A stretch of 64,000 bases of DNA, taken from contig JASANE010020113.1 in NCBI GenBank assembly GCA_030248225.1, positions 52,235-116,234 of the forward strand. The letters are read 5' to 3'. The position numbers and the translations under genes were made by a program. This DNA is from Trileptium ribeirensis. Lineage: Eukaryota; Nematoda; Enoplea; Enoplida; Thoracostomopsidae. Shown here in pieces: positions 1-11,236 of this stretch. Each line of letters opens with the position of its first letter. Positions within the stretch are counted from its first letter, which is position 1. The notes under the pieces are model-generated. The model was not told where the DNA came from. It did not search any database and saw only the letters and a list, made by a program, of their open reading frames with translations.

Positions 1-179
1 GTAATTATACAGCTACGCTTGCACACCAAATTCGAAATTAGAAAAACTCCAACAAAATATTCAAAACTCTCTTAACAGCGTCCAAGCTTATGCTGAAATG
101 GAGCAGTTAATAACTTCACCAACAATGTGCAGAATTGCGCACCTAAAGAGAAATAACTCCAACGTACTGTATGTATGTA

Positions 180-815
180 CTTAACGAAATTCTCCCGCCA
201 GTTGATTACTACAGAGACCTTGGGGTCGTTATAGCAAAAGACCTTAAATCGTCAACAAACTCCGATATATTTGCAAAAAAGCCTACAGATTAATAAATAT
301 ATTATTTGAATGTTTTGACAAGCAACATAACGATCCTTGTGCAAATTTACACATTTACGACTTAACACCATTACACGAATATTCTGCTCAGGTTTGGTCA
401 CAGTGTTACTTAAATGATATTGATGCTATAGAGCATGTGCAGCGGTGTTTTACTCACACATACGCTAAACCAGGTATTTAGTCAAGGTCATATGTATCTC
501 AGCTTAGGCATCTACAACTGATGTCACTAGAGGAGCGACAACTCCTTTTTGACTTGCAAATGGTTTTCAAATGTTTGCATAATGATAATGATCTAGATAT
601 GGAAATTTCTTAGAATTCCATTCAAGCCTGACAGGTTACAGTCTCAGTCTAATGCTGTATAAACCAAAGCTCAGAACAAGCACATCGAAGCACTTTTTCC
701 CAAACCCCGTAATTGACTTCTGGAAGTCCCTACTTGAATATGTCGAATTTCGAAAACTACAAGCACTGGTACACTTCTCAAATTATTTAATATTTGATAG
801 AAACCTATGAATCAG
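180..815 (+). mobile_element. Dead non-LTR retrotransposon (LINE) 3' end
   Basis: Conceptual translation of the plus strand gives the C-terminal part of a LINE reverse transcriptase protein. It begins with a DLGV-type motif near 216 and an AYRLINILFECF stretch near 282. It continues through an LHEYSAQVW motif near 375 and a SLEERQLLFDL stretch near 528. It ends with a KHFFPNPVIDFW-type tail near 690. Reading needs at least two frame changes and passes an in-frame stop near 478, so the copy cannot encode protein. Only the 3' end is present, which is the usual 5' truncation of LINEs. The CR1/jockey-like pattern is my reading of the motif order; the clade is not settled. Confidence 0.75.
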
Positions 816-1994
816 ATGTAAGTAGCGGTATTCACACGCTTGCTGTTCTATCTAGTTTGCTGTAGCTAGTTCAATGGTTTCTTCTTGAATTAGTTAAATG
901 TATATTAATTATGCTTTTGCAGTAAACTACTTTGTTGTTGTTGCTGTTCGCTCAGCTAAAGTACATCTCACAAAGCATATTGAGTGCGAAATATCTCCCA
1001 TAAAATCTTACGACTATGTTACACTTTGCTCGCCAGCTTAGTCCTAACAGTTGCGTTGAATTTGTCTTAGATATCAAGTGCTAGTGCTCAGCCTGTGGGT
1101 AGGTACCACGCCTTGCTGCGCACAGCTACTGCTGCAAAATTACCGGCAATGTGATGAGTTATTCTGAATAAAAAAATTTCATTCAAAATCGAGGTGAAAT
1201 TTACTATGTAAATGAATGATTCTAATCAGCTCAATACTTCACATGGATCACGATGTTAGGAATCTAAATTCTAATCACGACATAATAGCTGTAAGTGTAA
1301 CATTTTTAAAACAGTGTACATGTTTGTTTCAAATTTGCAAACTGCAAATTTGATTAACAAAACTTCGATCCATTTCGATTTTAACATAGTTAAATAACTT
1401 GCAAATTTATAAATGTTCGAATATTTTCAATAGAAAGAAAGTTGTATCGATTTCGATTGAACTTAATTTTAGTCTATAACTCGTGTAACAATTGAGAGTT
1501 AAGTAACTGAAGAAAATATATCGTTGTGGTCACGATTTATGTGACATAATTCAATTCGAATAACTGTCACTTGAGCTATACGTGCTAACCTGATTTTAAC
1601 TAAATTTTACCCGCACACGTATATATTGTTTGTTTAAATTTTCAACAGAACAAAATCGATCAACGTTTAATGTGTTACGCAAGATTTACATGGACGCAGC
1701 AAAATACGGGTTGGGGCCATTGTTTCACCATTTGCACTGGCGTCAATATGGCAGTGTCCCCTCCACCCGGTTTTTAAATGATTGATTTGACAACCGTCTG
1801 TAGGGACTTTTTATACTATATAGTAGCTTGTCTCCACACCAAAATGGTAATTCTGAATGTTGAGTATGTAATTTGGAGTGACATTAGCTATATTTAGCAT
1901 CAACCTACAAAATATCAGCCATGTTGCTTGAATAATTAAACAGATATACCCAGTTATGGTGTATTTAAGGACTTACTATGTGCCACTACATAGT
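816..1994. other. AT-rich stretch without recognisable gene
   Basis: All six frames are closed at short intervals and I see no splice-bounded coding segment or transposon protein. This is probably the flank or 3' side of the ORC3 gene on the minus strand, whose remaining exons I could not find here. Confidence 0.4.
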
Positions 1995-2400
1995 GAGTGA
2001 AATGCTCTATAACATGAGACCAATAACAATACAGCCAAAGTGTACAGATATTGTCATTTTGGTGTATTTTGGGTCTCATAGGAACATTGACAGACCATTT
2101 TGACCCAAGCCTGTAACGTCAATAACGACAACAGCAGCATACTACGTGCAGATATATAAAGGTTGAATTGCTCTATAATATGAGACCAATAATACCATAC
2201 GTTCCCCGAAAGGTTGCGGAGATACTGCAGTTTTGGTGTATACTGGGTCTCATAACCCTCATTTTAAAGATCACTTCTGATTAAAAATCCTGCAACCTAA
2301 AAGACCCATATAGCAAAGCATCAAATAGTCATACAGAGCCTTATTGCTCTATAAAATCAGCCTAATTTAGTTAAATATCTGCACCACCTGTCAAGATACA
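1995..2400. repeat. Diverged tandem repeat, unit about 170 bp, with hairpins
   Basis: A unit beginning with a TGCTCTATAA motif followed by ATGAGACCAATA recurs near 2002 and 2170, with a decayed third start near 2345. Within each of the first two units the ATGAGACC at the left is matched by GGTCTCAT at the right (near 2072 and 2247), so each unit can fold into a stem-loop. No protein-coding potential is seen. It resembles a small foldback-type or satellite repeat. Confidence 0.6.
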
Positions 2401-3239
2401 ATCCATACATGTTTTGTCAGGCACCCTTTTTCACGACACGAACTCACTCGCCGACTTTCACGGATTGGAGGATTTGGAATCCGGTTTGGCGCCTAACTAA
2501 TGCGCACATAGATATTGTGTTAACCTTTCGAATGAGCTACCGCGCGAGTCAATCCGTGCAGCAGAAGTAGAGTTAAGAGTGTCATCCAAAAAATCCAGAA
2601 ACGGACACCGTCGTAGTGCACCACCTTGACTGGCGAAATTTTTTCGCCACACTCGGTCCACTCATGATTCAGTACAGAAGCCTAGGCCGAATATTTGAAA
2701 AGTATTAGTACTGCATGGGACAAAATTTCAAAACTTTACTACGAATAAAAATCAAAATATTTGCATATGAAATGACTCGATTGGGTTTTCCTGCACGTGA
2801 TTGAAAGCATAGACAGATAGAAAGAAAAGTTCAATTATTGCGACAAGTCGTCATGTGTCTAGAAAAACCAAAAGGGGTTCCTAATCTGTGTACGCTATAC
2901 GTTATAACGTCTGGAGCAACTGCAAAGCGAAAGATGTCAACTATAATCTTGCTAAGCGTTCACAGTTACCAAAAAATGCTTTATTATCTCAGGAAATTGG
3001 CAAAATTAACGGAGATAACCGCTGACTATCTTAAGTTTGAACTTGTGTTGCTTTAAGCATGAGTGTCCGGTAATTGTTTGAACTCATTTCCTGACGCTAT
3101 CTTTGCTCAGTATCAAAGAACGACCACTAAAATAAGTATCTACTGTGCATGTGACCTCTTTAGTATGCTCGTAACGTTTAATCTCCGTACGTCTACTGAC
3201 AAACTTGTGATGCTTTCATGCCCTTAGGATTTCCTACTA
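2401..3239. other. Stretch with no supported gene
   Basis: There is a moderately GC-richer patch at 2430-2660 in an AT-rich background. Only short reading frames occur (72 residues at most), with no recognisable motif. I see no exon of ORC3 here. Confidence 0.4.
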
Positions 3240-3836
3240 ATATCCAATGTAGGTTCCGGTCCGGTGATTGAAAGCAAGCATTCTACTTTCAAATAAGCCT
3301 AACTGCTTAATATTTACGACACTGTATCATATTATGACAACGAGTCTGATCAGTCTACATTGGAATAAAGTAACATATCTGCAACACAATCAGAAACTGC
3401 GTTCTTGGTAATGAACTGTATTTACTGATACTGTGAGAGCAGTATTACAGTTTGTTTCATTTATAGCATTCTGATCAGAAACTCACAAGTCTAGCTGACA
3501 AACATTGGTTGACCAACTCTAGTCTAAACAATGTCTCTGCCCACTGATAAGAAAATTATAGTATACCTTATTTTATCATTCATTATAAAACCATATAAAC
3601 CCAAAATTTCCTAATAATCAACTAGCTAACTTTAATGTAAAAAGTTGTTTTTAATACGTTTTAAATCCACTGTACCTTCATTTCTTCCATCCTCTGTTTT
3701 ACTCTATATTCGAAGAAAAGGTTCTGGATCCAGTTTAAATGGACTGTTCTGTTGTTCCCTGATATATATAAATTATATATTAATATATATAATAATTTAT
3801 ATATATATATATATATATATATAAATTGTTATATAT
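3240..3836. repeat. Copy of GGTTCCGG-type dispersed repeat with TA tail
   Basis: From about 3360 the sequence runs parallel to 19565-20205: both share a stretch with GTAACATCTGCAAC-like start, a TTATAGCATTCTGAT block and a CTTCATTTTCTTCC block. Both end in a CCCTGATATATA junction that passes into TA repeats (3762-3836 here). The GGTTCCGGTCCGG patch near 3251 belongs to the same family. This is therefore a second copy of the core of the foldback element at 19.1-20.75 kb. Confidence 0.7.
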
Positions 3837-3923
3837 AATATATACAATGCGATATGTGTTACTGTTTGAAGCATTACGTGTCAAATCTTCAAATTTAGTA
3901 ACGTATACACGGACTGCACTTAC

Positions 3924-4544
3924 CTTAATTATTCCATCGATATTAAAACTGTGACAGAGAAACAAATTGACCGCCATCTCTAACTGTTTAGGATGCATCA
4001 TAATCTTTAGACCGGACAAATCTGACCCAACTTTCTTCCGACCATTTCCCAATTTACCAGTAACAGATGACTTATTGCTCTTTTCGTATCCTGTTTCTTT
4101 CACTAGAATCAACGCTTCCATTACAAGATTCAACACTGTTGCCATAGATGGAATTTGAGAAGTCGTCACCGCTATCCGACGTAGGATAGTCGGGGACACA
4201 AATCTAAACAATCCAGTGGTCACGCTGCATATGCTCAATACTAGACGGAGCTCTCTTTGCGCTGTTACCGACCGGAAATGGTTAGAATTTGTTAAATCAT
4301 CGTAAGGATTTCCTTGAAGCGTAGTTATAAGAAGCATAAGAATATCATCAAGCACTGTCGGATCGAAAGATTCAATTGATTCGATAATGACAATAAACAT
4401 AGGAATTGGAATATTGCGTTTTGGATCAGCTAAAGGAATGTCATGGTCTTTAATAAATTGAGCAATCGAGGCACTGAGATCAACATATGCATCGATTAAT
4501 CCAGAAAGCGTCGACGGTTGATAAGAAGAAACACGATCAAAGAT
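3924..4544 (-). CDS. ORC3: ORC3, second coding exon
   Basis: This minus-strand exon starts after an AG acceptor at 4545-4546 with a T-rich tract, and ends at a GTAAGT donor (3923-3918). It is 621 bp, phase 0 at both ends, and matches the phase of the first exon at 6262. The product continues the ORC3 N-terminal AAA+-like domain. VIIESIESFDPTVL aligns with the beta strand and acidic loop of the Walker-B region. LRLVLSICSVTTGLFRFV matches the following strand, and QLEMAVNLFLCHSFNIDGIIK matches the family's conserved block with FxxHDFSIxxFIK. A Ser/Lys-rich insert (about residues 150-170 of the exon) is lineage-specific. The next exon should lie at lower coordinates but I could not find it in 1-3923. 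Similarity to animal ORC3 was recognised from memory of family motifs and was not searched. Confidence 0.72.
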
Positions 4545-6261
4545 CTAAAAAATTAAGAGCTTCCATAAATGTTCAAAATATTTAGCAGAGAGGCAATCAG
4601 TTCCTTCAAACAGCAGATTCATGAGCAAAAATTTATCTTGTTCATCTGTCACAACCATAACTCACAGAATAATTTCGAAAACGTTTGCGAATTTAACAAA
4701 TTAATCGTTTTTTTCAAGGCGCATCTGATTATGAGCTATAGCTAATCACATGTCATTTGGACAATGAAAAGGAAACGATTCCGCAGTCATTTTTCAAGAG
4801 TAACATTGTATACCCGGCGTTCCCATAAAAATGTAACAGAATTTTCGAGCACCCCCGTAGTTCGGCAGCTCTTAGGAAGTCATGCCCCTAAGATAAATTT
4901 TAGCTCCGCCTCTGGTCAACCCTCCCAGCAGCCCCATGTATTTTGCGGTGACATAAAACGACTGTATTAATAAAAACGGTTATAACAAAACTCATTACTA
5001 TTGCATATATTTCGACTATTCATGACAAAATTCGAAACGAAATGAAGCGTCGAATATACGCATTTCTAATAGGTATTTAATGAAAATACCACAAAACAGC
5101 TAAATACATGCTGTATATGCATGAAAAAGCAATGTAATTAAAGACCTCCAGCTCAACACCTCCCTTTCAGGTAAAATTTTGGTCCAGTGGAGAGGCTACA
5201 ATACACCCGTTTAATTCATATAATACTTTAGGTAAAATGCCTCGAACAGTGGAAATTTAAAAATTTTAAGTGAATTTGTTGCTTATGTACGGTGATCTGT
5301 TACGTAAGCCATCAAACATATTGATTTCATTGTTTTAAATCTACTTTGGACATATAATTACACAACATTCGAAACGATGTAAGGAAGTTAAAAATGCTCG
5401 GATTTAACTTAAAATGTTATTGTTAATCAATTCAATTATGTTAACGCGAAATTATTAATGTTATTGTCATTATGTATTGACGGCGTACTATAATTATAGT
5501 TCTGAAACTTTGCAGGGTGGTCAGAGAGCTCAAGTTGGCAGGTCAAAACAGTAATTGAGTGAAGATAGTTGCGTTCGCTTCGTCTTTCCCCGGTGTGCGT
5601 TTCCGGTGTCCCGAACTACTCCAAAAACGAAGTCAGTTCTAGGGTCAATCATTTTCGAAGCTCAGTATATATTAATTTTTAGGAACTGTGATTAATTTAT
5701 ACGTATAACGTAATGTTAACGGTGGCGAAAAGCAAATAATCGCAACCCCCGTGATCAAATCCTGCGGGGCGAAACTGACATTTCTGGGTCATGGCGAAAT
5801 AAGCCGGTTCAGACCCCCCCCCCCGACGTTGGAAACCCGGCCAAAATTGTGTACTGTCAGCATAATAATTATTGTTGCTGTTAGTAGTTGCATTTTTATG
5901 CATGCCAAAAATTATGTGCTGAATGTAATAACTCTTGCCCTCTTCGTGTTGTTTATAGTTTTTTTGAGTTTGTAATTTTGTTGTGTTATTTTTGCAACTG
6001 CTTGATATTGTCGGCTTTACTTGCCAATATGTACTAAACTCCGTCGCATAAATTCAACGTCAGTTATAGTCACCGTTTTCAGTATATATTTCTGCCTTAT
6101 TCGTCGGCAAGAACAACAGCTGTGCTGTACAGTACGCGACAGACATGACTGTCGCGTTTCGAAATAGCAGCGAGCAAGCAGAATCCGAGCAGCGGTCATT
6201 TCTGACGGGTACTGCAGCATATTCAATTAAGACAACTAAACAATAAAGCACTAATTCCTAC
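4545..6261 (-). other. ORC3 intron 1
   Basis: This 1.7-kb intron lies between two phase-0 exons. It contains a 12-13 base C run near 5814-5825 and short frames only (under 75 residues). No transposon protein was recognised. Confidence 0.55.
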
Positions 6262-7152
6262 TTCAACGTTTAGGTCAGCAACAACCTTGTCCATTTCATT
6301 GCACTTCTGGTCACCGATTGTACGAATCCAATATGCTTTCACGCCATCCACTAGTTGGGACCAAAATTTGACAGCCAAACTAGATATTATTGTTTTCATT
6401 TTGAGTGCTGAATGAGGTACAATTCGATACGCAACGACCAATCGGCGCGCCGTGCTCCCTTTCGTAACAATACGTCTTCTTCCTTCAGAACCAGTGTATT
6501 TGCTGCTATCGACAAAGCCATCGCTGATGGGGGCAAAACCATACTGCGTATTTAACTTCAACTGTTTTTCAACAATGTCCAACACGTCTGACTGCATTCC
6601 AGAATCGTGGCCGCAAAAAACCGATACCGTCGGAACTAACGGCTCAATAAATGAATTGAATGAATTTGTCGACGGTGAACTACCCTGGCCCGAAGAACCG
6701 TTAGAATGATTGCCTATATTCGCAATTCTCCTTTTAGACTCACAGCGAAAATCACTGATGTCCAAAAATGCGATTACTTCATCAACTAAATTACTTGTGT
6801 GGCGAGCAATAATCGCCCGTACGGTTTCTTCAATACGCTCACAATGCTCACAAAACAACTGATAGCGAATCAGGGTCGCCTGCTCATTTTGATCTTTTAA
6901 TTTATTGTGCTTTTTGTAAGGAGCATCCATATTATCTCTTTTTTCCCAAATGTTCGTTTCAGATGGTTCTTGTGTTTCGTAATCGGTGACGGATACAGCT
7001 GAAGACTTCGACCATGCAAGCTGCTTTTTTGCGCCCGATAATATAACAAATTCTTGACAGCAATTGTGGACAAATTCATCTTTCGGGTTCAAACGTCGCT
7101 TGGTGCCAAGTCGGAATACAACCGGTTGCTCCAACAACGAGGCTTCTTCCAT
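6262..7152 (-). CDS. ORC3: ORC3, first coding exon (origin recognition complex subunit 3)
   Basis: The product is the N-terminus of a subunit of the six-protein complex that marks replication origins and loads the MCM helicase in the nucleus. The ATG at 7150-7152 opens a 297-codon exon that ends at a GTAGG donor after codon 297 (phase 0). Residues 13-25 (FRLGTKRRLN) resemble the family's N-terminal FKPNSKKRK block. Residues around 95-130 (RYQLFCEHCERIEETV and the following helix to VIAFLD) match the conserved YQLxWQxM helix. Near residue 190, LVPTVSVFCGHDSG matches the first beta strand of the ATPase-like fold, where ORC3 lacks a good Walker A. A Ser/Gly-rich linker sits between these blocks. 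The reading frame stays open past the donor only to 6223. The fit is clear in block order but weak residue by residue, so a distant ORC3-like protein remains possible. Confidence 0.72.
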
Positions 7153-8031
7153 GGTTTAGTCAAGATCACTAATATAGTGGTGCTAAACATTAAAAGCATT
7201 AGGTTATGTAATCAAACAAACATAAACTGCAATTATATTACTCACTAGAAACAGCTTTGTCTCTCGCTCGAAAAGTCATGCGCATACGAAAGTAAAATTA
7301 TGTTTTCAACCTTACTAGCGACAAAATCACTGACGATTTGCTCGAGAATACTTAATTTATTGCCAAAATCACTGACTCGTTCAAAGACGCAATCGAGAGT
7401 GCAGACTTTCTCAGACGTAACACAACTATTTAGTATGTTCAATGTAAAACAAACTGCATCTTAGCTATTTTCGCAACTATCCATCTGAAATACTCAAAAC
7501 TTCAAATCTCAAATGCAATTTTGTGAATTTCACCAAAAAATCAATCCGTACCTAAATGCATTAAGAAAATACACATATAATAAATAATGTATATATATAA
7601 TTTGTACGACATAGTTGCACCGTGTTAGCATTAGTGATGGGTAAGAAAGATACATGCATGACTTTGTATCCGCGGCAAAAATTAACGTGTAGAATATGCG
7701 CCATAAAGCGGCATCGAAAAAGACGGGGGAGGGGTTCAATGACTAAAATCAATAAGGTTTACATTTGTTAGGAAAATTCGGACAGGAATTCATTGGTGCA
7801 ACGCCAACAAGAAGACAGGTGCACAATTATGAGTTTCATTATGCATAGAATAAAAGCATTTGCGAAAAATTACTTACTATGAGTGAAACACACAGGCAAA
7901 ACCTAAACGCTATTTGAGAAAACTCCGCCAAATTGCCCTATTTAATTTATTACACCCATTTTAGAACACTTTGAAAGCAAAATGATTCCATTTAAAAATG
8001 TCACGTTTTCCACTGATGTTCAAAGGTTTCC
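7153..8031. other. Gap between ORC3 start and F-box gene
   Basis: This holds the ORC3 promoter side and the downstream side of the F-box gene. Short frames on the minus strand (for example 7245-7442) show no known motif. I see no clear TATA box or CpG patch. Confidence 0.4.
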
Positions 8032-8462
8032 ATGTAACTCGCTACATTCGACATAAACGCGATCAGTGATTTCGAAGGGAATAATTTGCAAATCCTGCGC
8101 GACTTTACAACTGCTTTACGGCCTCAGGTTTGCTTGCGCCCGCAACGATAAAGTTGTATTCCCTTAAGAACGCTTCCAAATGACGTTTTAGCAATTTTAA
8201 CGGAGCAACTTACCACTCATATGAATAATTATTTAATATTTCAATTTTCTATGTAACTCGCTACATTCGACATAAACGCGATCAGTGATTTCGAAGGGAA
8301 TAATTTGCAAATCCTGCGCGACTTTACAACTATTTTACGACCTCAGGTTTGCTTGCGCCCGCAACGATAAAGTTGTATTCCCTTCAGAACTCTTCCAAAT
8401 GACGTTTTAGCAATTTTAACGGAGCAACTTATCGCTCACATGAATAAATATTTAATATTTAA
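8032..8462. repeat. Two-copy tandem duplication, period 219 bp
   Basis: The block starting ATGTAACTCGCTACATTCG at 8032 is repeated from 8251 with only scattered substitutions (for example CTGCTTTACGG versus CTATTTTACGA). The second copy ends a few bases from the donor of the F-box exon at 8469, so the duplication lies in the adjoining intron or 3' flank. Confidence 0.9.
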
Positions 8463-8468
8463 ATTTAC

Positions 8469-9772
8469 AGGTGACAATGCACCATTCAGAATTGTAACAG
8501 ATTCGCGACAGGAAGGTGAATTAAAATCTGAGAAATTACAGTTTAGAACCAAATCCGGGTAGCCGTTCCCAAATCGGGATCTTGCTAAGGTCTGCAGAAT
8601 ATCAGGGTGAATTTTGCAGTCAGGTAGGTGAAGTTCACGAAGTTCGGGAGTCCAAGCGGATAACGTTCTAAGATTGTTTCAGCCAAATTCTTCTCTTATA
8701 ATACACTATATCGAAACCAACGCAGCTCTCGACAACCGTGCTGGTCCAAACTACTTCAAAACCCCGTTACCTAAAGAGAAAATCCTGTAAATCGTGCAAC
8801 TCAAAGAGTGCTAACGTGCCAGCTATACATTCCAGATGGTCATATCTCAGCTCCAGTACGTCTAAACGCAATCTTAGTGATTTTGCCAATTTTGACGATG
8901 ACACCACATCGAAAAAATTTGGAAATGCCATACAAGATATTTCCAGCACCACTAGCCTGTTCAACCGTTCCATCTGAATAAAAGTATTGTTACTCAAAGC
9001 AGAGCAGTTGATAAGCGACAGAGTTTGTAGACTTTCGGGACAAGCAGCAAGTTGTTTATACAAGAATTTCCAAGATAAATATTGCGTAATTTAACGCGTT
9101 GCATTGTGGCAAACCGTTTATTGTGGGACGTCGCGAACAGTTTCTTCGGTATGATACAATCAATGAGTTCAATAGAAAAAAGTTGCGGTAAAGACGTCGC
9201 AAAATGTACCCTAACCCAATTTATCGTTAGATCTAACGAATGCTATCTTATGTAGCCGGGCCATCCCCGCACGAGGACTCTTAACAAATCGTCAGTGACA
9301 ATCCGACACCATTCTAAACGAAAATCTTCAACAAAGGGACATATGTCACATAGAATTTTAATCGCATCAAGAAAGGTTAGGGTAGATCCACAACTGCCAA
9401 TCGAAACTGCGACCAAACTCTCAAGCGGAACCGGAAAGAACGTCATAAAACAATTGGGCAAAGCATACTATCGGAAACAGCCTCCACTGGCAAAGATTTG
9501 ATGTTTTTAGCACGTAATGACCAAAATTCAGCGAGCGACCGACACTTGTCAGCATTTTTGGACAACGCGCTGTGGACGTATAACGAAAACCGAAGATGAT
9601 CCCATAGACGATTGTTGTTGTACGAAAAATGGCACCATCCGCGGCAAACTGACACAACGTATTTTAATAGCTCGGCCGCATTAAATTTCGCAAAAATATG
9701 AGTAAACACAAGGTTTGGTTGACATGAAGTGATATCAAAATTGTTGTTAGCAATTAGCCTAGGTTGTGTCAT
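8469..9772 (-). pseudogene. F-box/leucine-rich-repeat gene, disrupted
   Basis: Minus-strand reading gives an F-box-like start at 9772 (residues about 13-55, with a PxLVFTHIF helix, AELLKYVxxVCRGW and the LWDHL tail). LRR-type repeats follow. F-box/LRR proteins select substrates for SCF ubiquitin ligases. Three features are consistent with a spliced gene: an intron 8668-8770 whose GTAACG donor and TTAG acceptor join phases exactly (an AG+A arginine codon); a possible 69-bp phase-0 intron near 9421-9489; and a terminal exon 8469-8667 with an LRR (ELRELHLPDCKI) ending at a GTAAAT donor. However, a TAG lies in frame near 9243 and a frame change is needed near 9063-9090, with no AG acceptor in between. 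I read it as a recently broken gene, or a gene with sequence errors. Its 5' end is duplicated at 17.4 kb. Confidence 0.6.
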
Positions 9773-9863
9773 AGTTTCTTGGATATTACGGCTTAAAATA
9801 CAAATATACAGGAAATATTATTTTGACATTCGAGTTCTATATCAATATCGCCCAGGTCAAGAT
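9656..9863. repeat. 208-bp direct repeat, left copy (F-box exon 1 and 5' flank)
   Basis: Aligned without gaps to 17356-17563 (offset 7700). Only a handful of substitutions are visible (for example AAATTTCGC versus AAAATTCGC, and GAGTTCTAT versus GAGCTCTAT). It covers the first 39 codons of the F-box reading frame and about 90 bp upstream. Confidence 0.93.
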
Positions 9864-9919
9864 AAAAAAAGAGGTGCGCCCAGATTGGAGGAAAAACAAA
9901 AGGCAGGGGCCGAGCGGGG

Positions 9920-10639
9920 GTCGTGAAGAAAGCAAATAGCTCACCGAAATTAGCAACCAGCCACTGCGACACTCTTGACAATTGATGCTGACGAGGCACA
10001 ATAACCACTTGATGCTAACGCGAGCCAACCGACACGACAGCCAATTGGGTTTGAACAGAGCCAGACGACCCGATAACCGATTGGTGTTGACGAGTACCAG
10101 ACGACACGATAGCCGCGTTGACGAGTACCAGACGACACGATAGCCGTTTGGAAATGACTAGAGCTAGACGACCCGATAGCCGCTTAGCGTTGATGAGAAC
10201 CGACTGATACGGCAAACGATAGCCGCAAGACGTGGTAAGCTACACGAACCGTTACAAGCAACTAGACATTAGACGCGCTCCTGTCCGATGCACTCTTGTG
10301 AAAACCTCAACAAGCCAATATTGAAAGCTGAATCACACAAACTTCGTATATTCGTCGAAACTGTTACAATGATCGAAGAAAGTTAAGTTCTATGAGCAAA
10401 GAAAGATCCCTCCGCAATATTGTCATTATAATATAGTATTTCGGGTATATATAAATCACTGAAACTTGTACAATTGTGCACACTCGGAATTGGGATGCAC
10501 CCAATTACTTCGAGCCATAAGTATAGACCGCTGTTTCAACTTTCATTCGCCATTTCAATCGTCGTCTTGTGCTGAAACAAAAAAAAACAAGAGCAGCACC
10601 CAATATTCAGCAAGTTCGTGGAATATCAATTTCACGACA
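9920..10639 (-). repeat. 3' LTR of the BEL/Pao element
   Basis: Matches 16589-17307 along its length. It ends in CACGACA on the right, and the left terminus reads GTCGTG where the other LTR has TGTCGTG. It lacks a 13-bp stretch present in the 5' LTR near 16665-16680. It contains a short tandem motif around ACGACACGATAGCCG (10080-10180). Confidence 0.92.
10064..10220. repeat. Minisatellite inside the 3' LTR
   Basis: A motif of the form AGACGAcacGATAgCCG recurs about five times at 30-40 bp spacing, joined by GTTGACGAGTACC-type segments. The same array is in the 5' LTR (16745-16885). It may be a regulatory or length-variable part of the LTR, but that is inference. Confidence 0.75.
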
Positions 10640-10804
10640 GTCCCACCTCGACGACGTAGCGTTATAAATGTTTGTACAAAGTGTTCCATAGGAAAATCAT
10701 TACAGTTTGACCACACGAGAAATGCTATTTAAGCCTTGAACTAGCACATCTCGATGATTAGCGTTGAAATGACGCACACGTTGTTCCACCTCTTCGACTT
10801 CCTC

Positions 10805-11236
10805 TTATATAAATCCTTCAAAATCGACAGCTTCGTCGCCATCTGGATTCGCTGACATCGAATTAACCCGGTCATAGCAATTATCGCTACTCGCTTGTGC
10901 TTCACCAGTTTCGCTTGCTTCATCACTGAACACCGTGCCTAGTTCCAGAGGAAACAGATGACAAACTGATCGCCGGATGACATTACCATTCGGTTGCCGT
11001 ACCTCTACTGAACGAACGTTACCATCAGCGCTTGTTATTAACCTCGTGATCCTACCCAGTTTCCAGGTCCCGCGTGGTACACTAGAGTCTTTAATGATGA
11101 CGACTTCATTTAATCTAGGTATTGAATTTAACGCAAACCGTCTCTTCCTATGTTGACCGTGTCCTCGTTCCGGAAGACTACACAGGTACTCCCTCTTCCA
11201 GAAGTCCCATACAGCTGTCAGCGCTTGTATTTCCAT
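10805..11236 (-). CDS. BEL/Pao pol C-terminal domain (DUF5641), frame-shifted from pol
   Basis: Residues 1-20 (TAVWDFWKREYL) and the following block with VVIIKDSSVPRGTWKLGRI and VRSVEVRQPNG match the C-terminal domain that follows integrase in BEL/Pao polyproteins. It overlaps the end of the long pol frame by 19 bases in another frame, so a frame change separates it from integrase. The stop at 10805-10807 leaves about 165 bp before the 3' LTR. Confidence 0.85.
   Translation of the reverse strand: MEIQALTAVWDFWKREYLCSLPERGHGQHRKRRFALNSIPRLNEVVIIKDSSVPRGTWKLGRITRLITSADGNVRSVEVRQPNGNVIRRSVCHLFPLELGTVFSDEASETGEAQASSDNCYDRVNSMSANPDGDEAVDFEGFI

Noticed and set aside
3780..3923. ORC3 coding through to 3780
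   Set aside because: The frame after 3924 turns into low-complexity TA-coded residues and a strong GTAAGT donor lies at 3923.
6897..7079. Overlapping small minus-strand frames in the ORC3 exon
   Set aside because: These are shadows of the ORC3 frame; the ORC3 reading has family blocks in order and proper splice sites.
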